Assembly (NCBI GenBank): GCA_021789095.1
Contig: JAJYJX010000097.1
Coordinates: forward strand, 1-9,556
DNA length: 9,556 nt
Direction of reading: 5' to 3'
From: a bacterium
GTDB lineage: Bacteria > JAMCPX01
The translations under genes were made by a program, and so were the position numbers. Shown one piece after another: positions 1 through 6,467 of the stretch (position 1 is its first letter; the number at the start of each line of letters is the position of its first letter). The notes under the pieces were generated by a model, which saw only the letters and a list, made by a program, of their open reading frames with translations, was not told the DNA's origin and did not search any database.

Positions 1-6
1 AAACCA

Positions 7-36
7 TTGACAGCATGGGGTACGTGTCATTATATT
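7..36 (+). promoter_or_regulatory. Possible sigma70-type promoter for the M50 protease-scpA genes
   Basis: A perfect TTGACA hexamer lies at 7-12 and a TATATT hexamer (5 of 6 to the consensus) at 31-36, separated by 18 bp. The expected transcription start is about position 43, only a few bases before the ATG at 47. No Shine-Dalgarno lies between them, so a transcript from here would be almost leaderless. The assignment rests on two short hexamers in AT-rich DNA at the window edge, and the site could instead lie within the tail of an upstream gene. Confidence 0.35.
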
Positions 37-46
37 TAAACTTCGT

Positions 47-736
47 ATGGACGCATCAAGCTTAAAAGAATTGATTTTACTGGTACCCGTTATTCTGCTT
101 TCACTGACCATCCATGAAGTATCGCACGGATGGGCGGCGGACAGGTTCGGCGACCCCACAGCAAGGGCAACAGGCAGGCTTACGCTCAACCCCATTGCCC
201 ACCTTGATCCTATAGGAACGCTCATGCTTTTTATAGCACATTTCGGCTGGGCCAAGCCGGTAATGATAAGCCCATACAATTTGAACTACGCCAGAAGGGC
301 CATGATATGGATATGGCTTGCGGGTCCTGGTTCCAACTTCCTGCTGGCCCTATTATCGGGAATAATTCTAAGGGTGGTGATGGCAATGGGCAATATAGAT
401 GTCTCAGGTTTAATATCATCATCCCTTTTTGCCATGCTGATACTTTCACTGCAGATCAACCTTGCACTCGGGATATTCAACCTTATACCTATTCCGCCTC
501 TTGACGGCGCAAAGGTGCTGTTTGGACTGCTGCCGTATCACATGGAGGCCAGATATGCATGGCTTGAAAGATACGGCATGGTCATACTGCTTGTATTGTT
601 CCTCGTTGACAGTTTTACCCCGTTCAAGATCCTGTCACTTATAATATGGATGCCTGCAGACCTGCTTTCCTATCTTTTCTCCGGCAGATCACTTTCTTAT
701 TTATTGGGTGTCCTCAATATGCTATTAAGCGTGTAA
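47..736 (+). CDS. Site-2-protease-family (M50) membrane zinc metalloprotease
   Basis: A 229-aa integral membrane protein of the short, PDZ-less M50 group (YwhC/SREBP-S2P-like), expected to cleave membrane or membrane-proximal substrates inside the bilayer. The zinc motif HEVSH is at residues 23-27 inside the first hydrophobic segment, with H23 and H27 as ligands and E24 as the catalytic base. It is followed by the family signature GRLTLNPIAHLDPIGTL (about 43-59). The third ligand is D153 in NLIPIPPLDGAKV (145-157). Further hydrophobic segments lie near 85-112, 122-145 and 178-200. The ATG at 47 leaves only nine residues before the first membrane helix, as is usual for this group, but no Shine-Dalgarno precedes it. 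The stop codon is part of the scpA ribosome-binding site, so the two genes are probably translated together. M50 genes of this group are often found beside scpA/scpB. The natural substrate is unknown. Confidence 0.93.
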   Translation: MDASSLKELILLVPVILLSLTIHEVSHGWAADRFGDPTARATGRLTLNPIAHLDPIGTLMLFIAHFGWAKPVMISPYNLNYARRAMIWIWLAGPGSNFLLALLSGIILRVVMAMGNIDVSGLISSSLFAMLILSLQINLALGIFNLIPIPPLDGAKVLFGLLPYHMEARYAWLERYGMVILLVLFLVDSFTPFKILSLIIWMPADLLSYLFSGRSLSYLLGVLNMLLSV

Positions 737-739
737 GGA
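734..739 (+). promoter_or_regulatory. Ribosome-binding site fixing the scpA start
   Basis: TAAGGA overlaps the TAA stop of the M50 gene and lies 5 nt before the ATG at 745. It favours 745 over the in-frame ATG at 646, which lies inside the protease gene and would add 33 residues unrelated to ScpA. The same hexamer occurs before rnhB. Confidence 0.8.
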
Positions 740-744
740 TAACT

Positions 745-1470
745 ATGGACACGGTTCCGGTTCAACAGGACTACAGGGTAAGGCTTGAAATATTCGAAGG
801 GCCCCTTGATCTGCTGCTTTTCCTGATAAGGAAGAATGAACTCGACATCTACGATATACCCATATCGTTCATAACAGAGCAGTACATCTCCTATCTTGCA
901 ATGATGCGTGAGCTCAACGTGGAGCTTGCATCGGAATTTCTGGTAATAGCCGCAACGCTGCTGGAAATTAAGGCAAGGATGCTGATACCAACGCCGGTAG
1001 AGCAGGAGGAGGATATAGAGGATCCGATGCAGGAGCTTACGAACAGGCTTCTGGAATACCAGCTCTTTAAGAACGCAGGCATGCAGATGAACAACCTTAA
1101 CATGCTTTACAGGGATACGTTCATAAAAGGCATACAGGAAGATCTTAAATCCGAAAGTACGTCGCCCAATATAGAGGCAGACGTGTACGATCTGCTCGTT
1201 GCGTTCAAATCCATACTTGACAGGGCAAAAGACGAGCAAATAGCTTACATGACGGTTGAAAGGATCAGTGTTGCACAGAGGATAAACGACATAATGGAGC
1301 GCATAAGCCTTGTAAAAAGCATATCGTTCGATTCACTGCTGCCGGAAGACTATACGAAAATGGATGTTGTGGTTACCATACTTGCAGTCCTTGAATTGTT
1401 AAGGCTCAGGATGTTAAGATGCGAACAGAAAGAACCGTTCGGGACAATATGGTTATATGTTCATGAGTGA
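745..1470 (+). CDS. scpA: Segregation and condensation protein A (kleisin)
   Basis: A 241-aa kleisin subunit that bridges the SMC head domains and binds ScpB in the SMC-ScpAB complex, which compacts and segregates chromosomes. The N-terminal family signature FEGPLDLLLFLI is at about residues 17-28, followed by the conserved helical region ending in EIKARMLIP (about 74-82), which contacts the SMC neck. An acidic linker (EQEEDIEDP) follows. The C-terminal winged-helix segment, with VVVTILAVLELLRL near 215-228, is the part that binds the SMC head. Length is normal for the family. The start at 745 is chosen because of the TAAGGA site and because the conserved region begins some 15 residues later. 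The gap to the upstream M50 gene is 8 nt; scpB follows after 66 nt containing a hairpin element. Confidence 0.95.
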   Translation: MDTVPVQQDYRVRLEIFEGPLDLLLFLIRKNELDIYDIPISFITEQYISYLAMMRELNVELASEFLVIAATLLEIKARMLIPTPVEQEEDIEDPMQELTNRLLEYQLFKNAGMQMNNLNMLYRDTFIKGIQEDLKSESTSPNIEADVYDLLVAFKSILDRAKDEQIAYMTVERISVAQRINDIMERISLVKSISFDSLLPEDYTKMDVVVTILAVLELLRLRMLRCEQKEPFGTIWLYVHE

Positions 1471-1472
1471 GC

Positions 1473-1519
1473 CCCCTCACCTTTCTCCTCTCCCCATAGG
1501 GGAGAGGCAGAGTGAGGGG
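1473..1519 (+). repeat. Imperfect inverted repeat between scpA and scpB
   Basis: The outer arms are CCCCTCAC (1473-1480) and GTGAGGGG (1512-1519). The inner arms are CCTCTCCCC (1487-1495) and GGGGAGAGG (1499-1507) around a 3-nt loop, ATA. TCT (1484-1486) can also pair with AGA (1509-1511), leaving CTT unpaired on one side and a single C bulged on the other. Both perfect arms together give 17 G/C-rich pairs, about 20 with the middle section. The pattern resembles the CCCTCACCC...CTCTCCC-type palindromes scattered through many bacterial genomes. No T-run follows on either strand, so it is not a classic terminator. It ends 6 nt before the scpB Shine-Dalgarno (GGAGA, 1526-1530), so in RNA it could affect scpB translation or mRNA stability. 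Confidence 0.8.
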
Positions 1520-1536
1520 AAAAATGGAGAACTTTT

Positions 1537-2139
1537 ATGGAAAAAGATAAATTGATAGCAATAATTGAAGCTCTGATCTTTGCATCGGACAAACCGCTCA
1601 AGACAAGGTATATCGAACAGGTCATGTCAATCGTTGATCTCGGGAACCTGACGGTCGGCACGCTTATCGAAGAGCTCAAAGGAATCTACACTATGGGAAA
1701 CAGGGGAATCGAACTTGTTGAGGTTGCAGAGGGCTGGCAGTTCAGGACAAAGCCGGGTCTTGCAGAATGGATAAAAAGACTGAACACGGTAAAACCTTCA
1801 AAATTGTCCATGCCTGCACTCGAAACACTTGCCATCATTGCGTACCGCCAGCCCATAACAAGGGCTGAGATTGAATATGTGAGAGGGGTTGACAGCGGCG
1901 CTGTGTTAAAAACACTGATAGACAGAAGGCTTATAAAGATCATCGGAAAAAAGGAACTGCCCGGCAGGCCGCTTGTATACGGAACAACACAGGAGTTCCT
2001 TGAGGTGTTCAGCCTGAAAGACATTTCAGCCCTTCCCAATCTTGATGACATAAAGCAGATGAGTTCATCGGAAACAGAGCTTGAGCGCAACCAGACGGAG
2101 CTCCCCCTTCCAGCAACTGAACCAACGGATGAAGAGTAG
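1537..2139 (+). CDS. scpB: Segregation and condensation protein B
   Basis: A 200-aa partner of ScpA in the SMC complex; dimeric ScpB binds the central part of the kleisin through tandem winged-helix domains. The first domain starts with IIEALIFASDKPL (about 9-21) and includes GIELVEVAEGWQFRTKP (57-73). The second has the highly conserved LSMPALETLAIIAYRQPITRAEI across residues 90-112, then VRGVDSGAVLKTL (115-127) and GRPLVYGTTQEFLEVF (143-158). The tail after about residue 175 is polar and probably disordered (SSSETELERNQTE). The ATG at 1537 is preceded by GGAGA with 6-nt spacing. Length and domain order are normal. The hairpin element upstream separates it from scpA; a homopolymer tract and a second repeat follow its stop. 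Confidence 0.95.
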   Translation: MEKDKLIAIIEALIFASDKPLKTRYIEQVMSIVDLGNLTVGTLIEELKGIYTMGNRGIELVEVAEGWQFRTKPGLAEWIKRLNTVKPSKLSMPALETLAIIAYRQPITRAEIEYVRGVDSGAVLKTLIDRRLIKIIGKKELPGRPLVYGTTQEFLEVFSLKDISALPNLDDIKQMSSSETELERNQTELPLPATEPTDEE

Positions 2140-2143
2140 AGCA

Positions 2144-2160
2144 TTTTTTTCCCCCCCCCC
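2144..2160 (+). repeat. T7-C10 homopolymer tract
   Basis: Seven T (2144-2150) run directly into ten C (2151-2160), a few bases after the scpB stop and abutting the repeat that starts at 2161. Such tracts are prone to slippage in replication and to length errors in sequencing or assembly. It lies outside any gene, so length change would not alter a protein. Confidence 0.9.
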
Positions 2161-2221
2161 GTCATTCCTGCGAAAGCAGGAATCCAGTTTTTTTCTGGAT
2201 TCCCGTTTACACGGGAATGAC
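2161..2221 (+). repeat. Double-hairpin dispersed-type repeat (GTCATTCC...GGAATGAC)
   Basis: A 61-bp element. Left hairpin: ATTCCTGC (2164-2171), GAAA loop, GCAGGAAT (2176-2183). Right hairpin: ATTCCCGT (2199-2206), TTAC loop, ACGGGAAT (2211-2218). The whole unit is itself an imperfect palindrome: the 27-nt arms 2161-2187 and 2195-2221 match at 22 positions and end in GTC/GAC and CCAG/CTGG. It resembles the GTCATTCC-type intergenic repeats common in many bacterial genomes, and its ATTCCC-N8-GGGAAT core has the form of the neisserial dRS3 repeat; that is similarity of pattern, not proof of family. It carries no coding capacity. Peptides read through it (such as SFLRKQES and DSRLHGND) are familiar spurious-ORF signatures. 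Confidence 0.85.
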
Positions 2222-2249
2222 AATAAAGCAACCGATGTTCTCACGGGTA

Positions 2250-2255
2250 TAAGGA
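2250..2255 (+). promoter_or_regulatory. Ribosome-binding site for rnhB (supports ATT start)
   Basis: TAAGGA, identical to the scpA site, lies 6 nt before ATT at 2262. The TAA here is also the last in-frame stop before rnhB, so translation of this frame must begin after it. The only classic start codons in the frame between this stop and the catalytic motif would be ATG, GTG or TTG, and none is present. Confidence 0.6.
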
Positions 2256-2261
2256 TTACAA

Positions 2262-2873
2262 ATTAAAGACTTTATAAAAAATAAACTCTACTCCCGCATA
2301 GCGGGCATAGACGAGGTCGGACGCGGCCCTCTTGCAGGCCCTGTTGTAGCGTGCGCAATCGTCATACCTGACGGCATCAAATGCAGGTTGATAAAGGACT
2401 CCAAACTACTGACGCCGGTGGCAAGAATCAAGGCTTATGAATACCTTAAAAAATACGCACTATCCTTCGGCATAGGCATTGTAGATGAGCAGACCATTGA
2501 CAGGATCAACATAAGGAATGCGACAATGCGTGCAATGGAACAGGCATTATCAATGTTAAACCACATGGTCGAGATTGTATTGATTGACGGCAACATGAAG
2601 ATCAACACAGACCTGCCGCAGGAAACCATCGTTGACGGCGATAAAATCCATCTGAGCATTGCTTCCGCATCCATCGTAGCAAAGGTTTACAGGGACAGCA
2701 TTATGGAAAGGTATGCAAAAATATATCCATGGTATGGATTCGACAAGAACAAGGGCTACGGCACCAAACAGCATCTTGACGCACTTAAAAAGTACGGTCC
2801 CTCCCCTATCCACAGGAGATCATTCCTGAAAAAATTGTTCAGCGGCCAGCTCGACCTGCCGATGGATATGTAA
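2262..2873 (+). CDS. rnhB: Ribonuclease HII, probable ATT start codon
   Basis: RNase HII nicks the RNA strand of RNA-DNA hybrids and at single ribonucleotides embedded in DNA. Read from ATT at 2262 it is 203 aa, normal for the family. The catalytic acids match the E. coli pattern (D16, E17, D108, D126): D17 and E18 in GIDEVGRGPLAGPVV, D109 in VLIDGN, D127 in VDGDK. The ASASIVAKVYRD segment, the GYGT motif and IHRRSF near the C-terminus are also typical. In-frame codons from the stop at 2250 to 2303 include no ATG, GTG or TTG; ATT follows TAAGGA by 6 nt and would give a typical M-K-D-F-like N-terminus. The first classic start in frame, TTG at 2388, would remove D17 and E18. An in-frame ATG at 2235 is cut off by the stop at 2250. 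Gene identity is firm; the exact start is inference. It is convergent with the next gene, whose stop lies 14 nt away. Confidence 0.88.
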   Translation: MKDFIKNKLYSRIAGIDEVGRGPLAGPVVACAIVIPDGIKCRLIKDSKLLTPVARIKAYEYLKKYALSFGIGIVDEQTIDRINIRNATMRAMEQALSMLNHMVEIVLIDGNMKINTDLPQETIVDGDKIHLSIASASIVAKVYRDSIMERYAKIYPWYGFDKNKGYGTKQHLDALKKYGPSPIHRRSFLKKLFSGQLDLPMDM

Positions 2874-2887
2874 GACAGCCCTCGCCA

Positions 2888-5098
2888 CTATCTACCCGAT
2901 CTTATCTCCACCTTGCTTATTGCCAGGCTGTATGGGTTCACATCAGGGAATCCTTGCTGCATAAAGAATGGCTCGAATGGCCCCTGCTCCACATGCAGCA
3001 CAATTGTACTGTTACCATCGGGCAGGTAAACAGATGGCAGGGTGATCTTGCCTACATTCGGAGGCACGATAGACGATATATCAAGATGCGCTGCAAGCGT
3101 CGCGTCCACAAACACATCAAGCGTTTTAATCTTCATAAACGGCCTGAAAACCGAGAACTCTATTTTTGCTGGTCCGCCATTCCAGTGAGACAGCTTTATC
3201 TCAGCATCATTTGACATCCACCGGTAAGCAATACCGTTTGCATAATACTTGGGCGGATACCATCCGTTCCCGAGATATACAATAGGTTTGAAAACAGGAT
3301 TCTTTACATGCGGTACCGAGAACATTGCAACAGTATCGTCCTGCACAGACGGATTACCGGATATCTTAATAAGCAATTTGTATAGTGCCTTCTGTGTGTT
3401 CTTATCAAACTCTACAAAATTTTTGTGCAGCAAGATAACAGGAACATCATTATCGTTGAGAGCCTTCATTCCGTAAGGTACATAATCTGTAACGTCCCTT
3501 TCTATGATGTCCCCGTAGCTCAGTGTCTCGGGCTCGCTGAACACCTGCAGCAAGGGATTGAGCAGCGTAAAATCGTCAGCATGGTTTGGTGATCTCGGGA
3601 TATGACCGTAAACAATGGGTTTGCGGTCATATGTCTGGTAATACATATAGATGTATGAATAACCTATATAAGGCAGACTGAATTCATTGCCTGACGGCAG
3701 TTCATAGATAACATTTATATCAGGGTTGGATTTTATAGATTTGTATATGGCAGGTATTGTTGCATCAGATGTAACAAAAGGTATATCTGCAGTCGTTTCA
3801 AAGGGTATAATAACGGCAAGCAACGCCGCTGCAATTACAGTTGAAACATTTCTGCGCATGACAACGGACAGGCCTGCTGCAGTAAACACAGACAGCATTA
3901 ATTCCACATCAAGCGAGTATCTGTTAGGGAACCTGAGAAAGTTCAGGACCGGGGCCTTCCATAGAAGGTAATAAGGCATAGGTATCATATGGTAGGCATT
4001 ATCGTAACTGAACATCATCAGTCCATTCACCTGAAGATAGGGACCCAGTGAAAGAACAAAAACAGTTATAAGAAAAGAAAGCCATAATACCTTAAACTGT
4101 AATCTGGATCTAAATATGCCTAACATACTGAATACAAGTACGACATATCCTATAAAGTAATGCGCAATGGTCGGGTTTAACTTATTATCTGCATAAAATC
4201 TGCTCCACAAGAAGTTTTTGATGTGCGCAGGCAGAAAATAACCGAGAAGGTCCTCTGAATAAATCACTGCATCCCTCGCCATGTCATGAGCGGAATGAAG
4301 GGATTCTATGGTCTTGACCATGGGCAGGTAAAAAGGTAATACTGCAATAACTGTGATAAGTCCTGACAAAAAAAGCCCCCAGAACCGCTTTTCCGTGAAT
4401 ATCAACTGCCTGTCGGATATAAGGGCATAGATCACAAATACGACTGCAAAAGTAAAAAGAAAGTATACGGCTATATACGGATCCGACAGTGCAACGAGGA
4501 TTGCAAAGCATGTTATAAGAACAAAGTTTTTCATGCTTTGTTTTTCAATGAAATTTACAAAGAACAGAAGGAACAGAGGTATGAATTCAATTGTTGTGAG
4601 TCCGAGCATGCCGAGGCTGACAACAAAATGATACGTGGAAAATGTATAGACAACACCTCCGACAAATGCAGGCAGGTCATTCTTTATAAGCTTCCTTAAA
4701 AAGATAAAGGCAAAGAATCCTGATAGTACAAAATGCGTAAGTACCAGAAGGTTATAGGTAATGAGGTTGCTGAATATATACTGAAACGGTATTGAACCAA
4801 GCTCGTTTACAGGCGTTGACCAGACCATAGGTATGTTATGCATAGGATAATAGATGGTATTGTTTACCAGAGGGTTGGTGTGTAGCGTAAAGAGCGCATG
4901 CTTAAACCACCAGATGTCCCATAAAAACATGTAAGCATCACCGCCTCCTATGACCCTGCTGTCAAGGTGTAAGATGACCGGGTATGTGAAAACTATGGTC
5001 AACAGGCAGTAAAGCAGGAAAGCAAGCCATGACGGAAGCCTGTAAGACTCATTAACGTCAACTACTGTTATGAATTTTCCTGTTATAGCCCGTCCCAT
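2888..5098 (-). CDS. Polytopic membrane protein, GT-C glycosyltransferase-like, with C-terminal soluble domain
   Basis: 736 aa. A first membrane helix (about 22-44) is followed by a long loop with GGGDAYMFLWDIWWFKHAL (51-69) and YYPMHN, then roughly nine to ten hydrophobic segments up to about residue 432. This layout, with an acidic motif just after TM1 (D54, possibly D61) and a FLRFPNRYSL motif (387-396) near the end of the membrane part, is that of uncharacterised GT-C-fold-like proteins, which as a class use lipid-linked sugars. Residues 440-600 form a soluble region. The last 130 residues (about 605-736, with NGWYPPKYY and IAYRWMSNDAEI) look like a beta-sandwich that probably faces the periplasm. 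The ATG at 5098 is 7 nt after the MFS gene's stop. The nearest SD-like bases (GAGG) are unusually close, so translational coupling is likely. The enzymatic role and the sugar are not demonstrated; a flippase-like or structural role is possible. Confidence 0.7.
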   Translation of the reverse strand: MGRAITGKFITVVDVNESYRLPSWLAFLLYCLLTIVFTYPVILHLDSRVIGGGDAYMFLWDIWWFKHALFTLHTNPLVNNTIYYPMHNIPMVWSTPVNELGSIPFQYIFSNLITYNLLVLTHFVLSGFFAFIFLRKLIKNDLPAFVGGVVYTFSTYHFVVSLGMLGLTTIEFIPLFLLFFVNFIEKQSMKNFVLITCFAILVALSDPYIAVYFLFTFAVVFVIYALISDRQLIFTEKRFWGLFLSGLITVIAVLPFYLPMVKTIESLHSAHDMARDAVIYSEDLLGYFLPAHIKNFLWSRFYADNKLNPTIAHYFIGYVVLVFSMLGIFRSRLQFKVLWLSFLITVFVLSLGPYLQVNGLMMFSYDNAYHMIPMPYYLLWKAPVLNFLRFPNRYSLDVELMLSVFTAAGLSVVMRRNVSTVIAAALLAVIIPFETTADIPFVTSDATIPAIYKSIKSNPDINVIYELPSGNEFSLPYIGYSYIYMYYQTYDRKPIVYGHIPRSPNHADDFTLLNPLLQVFSEPETLSYGDIIERDVTDYVPYGMKALNDNDVPVILLHKNFVEFDKNTQKALYKLLIKISGNPSVQDDTVAMFSVPHVKNPVFKPIVYLGNGWYPPKYYANGIAYRWMSNDAEIKLSHWNGGPAKIEFSVFRPFMKIKTLDVFVDATLAAHLDISSIVPPNVGKITLPSVYLPDGNSTIVLHVEQGPFEPFFMQQGFPDVNPYSLAISKVEIRSGR

Positions 5099-5105
5099 AT
5101 CCTCA

Positions 5106-6425
5106 CTACTGACTGCTCCCTTCTTTTCTCAATGCCGTTAACCTTTTGCCCTTTGTTTCGGGGAACGTCCATATCCATAGACCTGCCAGCAAAGCAAACA
5201 ATGACGCAAGTGAAATACCTCCTCCAAGCCCGTAGTATCTGGCCACAATAACTATAATGACGGGCGTAAAAAACTGTACACCCCTCGCAAGGTTAAAAGC
5301 CGTGCCCATGGCTGTGTTGCGGATCTTTGTCGGGAACAGTTCAGACATGAGAGGTCCGTACCCTCCAAAAATCCCTGTTCCAAATCCCACAAGGAACATG
5401 AACAGAAGTATTACGTAGGGATAGCTCGCAATGTAGTTCCACATAATTGTTATCATGACAAGCCCTGCTGCCATGATGAACGAATAAACAGTAAACGCAG
5501 GCCTTCTGCCGAACCTGTCGGCAATAAAACCAAATGTTCCATATCCGATAAAACCGCCTGTCTGTGTTATAATCATCCACAGCCCTGATCGGGTCATAGA
5601 AAAATGCCTCTCTTCATATAAATAACCGGGCAGCCATGAATAGGTGAACCAGTATGCTGACATTATCAGTATTGCCAGGAGCAGTGACTTCATGAATGTT
5701 GCAAGATACTCGGGGGAAAATAATGACATAAACCAGCTGCCGGTTTCATCTTTAACAATGTCCTCTGAAAGCCCGCCGCTTTTGATGATACGGTTGCGCT
5801 CCTCCCATAGATCCGATTCGGGCAGCTTTTTTCTTATGAGAACGACGAGGAGGGCAGGAAGGACCGAAACCATGAATGATGCCCTCCAGCCGATCTGTGG
5901 AGCAATAAAACCTCCTACCAGTGCTGCAAGTGCCACACCAACCGGGGCACCGGTCTGCATAAATGCGCCGAACCTGCCCCTTACCTTTGGAGGGAACGTC
6001 TCGCCTACATAGGTCTGGCCTGTTGCCCATTCCCCTCCAACACCTATGCCGGTAATGATCCTGAATAACAGCAGGAAATAGAAATCGGGTGCAAGACCGC
6101 TCAGGAATGTTCCTATACTGTAGGTCAAAATGGTCCATTGCAATACGCTGCGCCTGCCGTAATGATCCGCAAGTATGCCGAATAGTATGCCTCCGACAGC
6201 AGTTGCAGCAAGAGAGGTGCCGAGTATGTATGATAAATGCAGGTTGGACATATGAAGTTCCCTACCGATCGGTATCAGGAGGAATGTATAAAGGGTGAGG
6301 TCATAAAAATCAAACACCCAGCCAGCCCAGCTCATCAGCAGTATATAGTAATGCTTTTTTGTTGGAAGCTCGTATTCACTCAAAAGCTTGCTTGCCATAT
6401 TTATTATGAGTAAACCTGTTGACAT
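5106..6425 (-). CDS. Major facilitator superfamily transporter (metabolite:H+ symporter-like)
   Basis: 439 aa, twelve predicted membrane helices. Motif A occurs in both halves: GILADHYGRR (83-92) and GFIADRFGRR (299-308). VFDFYDLTLYTF (37-48) in TM1, FRIITGIGVGGEWATG (121-136) and FPETKGKRL (421-429) are typical of the sialate/aromatic acid/lactate-type and related MHS-like MFS symporters, so a small organic anion or similar metabolite is the likely cargo. The central cytoplasmic loop is about residues 199-240. Two starts are possible: ATG at 6425, or Met10, which begins MASKLLSEYEL; neither has a clear Shine-Dalgarno, and the longer form is given. It is the first gene of a probable two-gene operon with the GT-C-like protein. 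The pairing hints at uptake or export connected with envelope glycan work, but nothing in the sequence names a substrate. Confidence 0.9.
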   Translation of the reverse strand: MSTGLLIINMASKLLSEYELPTKKHYYILLMSWAGWVFDFYDLTLYTFLLIPIGRELHMSNLHLSYILGTSLAATAVGGILFGILADHYGRRSVLQWTILTYSIGTFLSGLAPDFYFLLLFRIITGIGVGGEWATGQTYVGETFPPKVRGRFGAFMQTGAPVGVALAALVGGFIAPQIGWRASFMVSVLPALLVVLIRKKLPESDLWEERNRIIKSGGLSEDIVKDETGSWFMSLFSPEYLATFMKSLLLAILIMSAYWFTYSWLPGYLYEERHFSMTRSGLWMIITQTGGFIGYGTFGFIADRFGRRPAFTVYSFIMAAGLVMITIMWNYIASYPYVILLFMFLVGFGTGIFGGYGPLMSELFPTKIRNTAMGTAFNLARGVQFFTPVIIVIVARYYGLGGGISLASLFALLAGLWIWTFPETKGKRLTALRKEGSSQ

Positions 6426-6467
6426 TCTTTGGCAAGAAAAAAGTGCAGGAATAAACCTGATTTTTCC

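Noticed and set aside
1-62. Tail of an upstream gene (frames open to stops at 37-39 or 60-62)
   Set aside because: Too short to choose a frame or recognise a product; promoter-like hexamers occupy the same bases.
646-744. N-terminal extension of ScpA from the ATG at 646
   Set aside because: It would lie inside the M50 gene, adds 33 residues unlike ScpA, and the ATG at 745 has a proper Shine-Dalgarno.
697-1239. 180-aa minus-strand frame opposite scpA
   Set aside because: Antisense to a strongly supported gene, Cys/His/Tyr-rich composition typical of shadow frames.
2140-2221. Rho-independent terminator after scpB
   Set aside because: The T-run precedes the hairpins instead of following them, and no T-run follows 2221.
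1686-2231. 181-aa minus-strand frame opposite scpB
   Set aside because: It is antisense to a clear scpB and begins by translating the GTCATTCC-type repeat (CHSRVNGNPE, WIPAFAGMT), a well-known source of spurious proteins.
2081-2266. 61-aa plus-strand frame across the scpB end and the repeat
   Set aside because: It overlaps the scpB tail in another frame and then reads through the homopolymer and repeat; no family features.
2492-2500. TTGACA hexamer inside rnhB as an internal promoter
   Set aside because: It lies within conserved coding sequence and no suitable -10 box or downstream gene goes with it.
2874-2887. Bidirectional terminator between convergent rnhB and the membrane-protein gene
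   Set aside because: The gap is 14 nt and I see no inverted repeat or T-run there.
5752-6138. 128-aa minus-strand frame inside the MFS gene, and similar frames in both large minus-strand genes
   Set aside because: Shadow frames with no domain features; the overlapping MFS and membrane-protein frames are much better supported.
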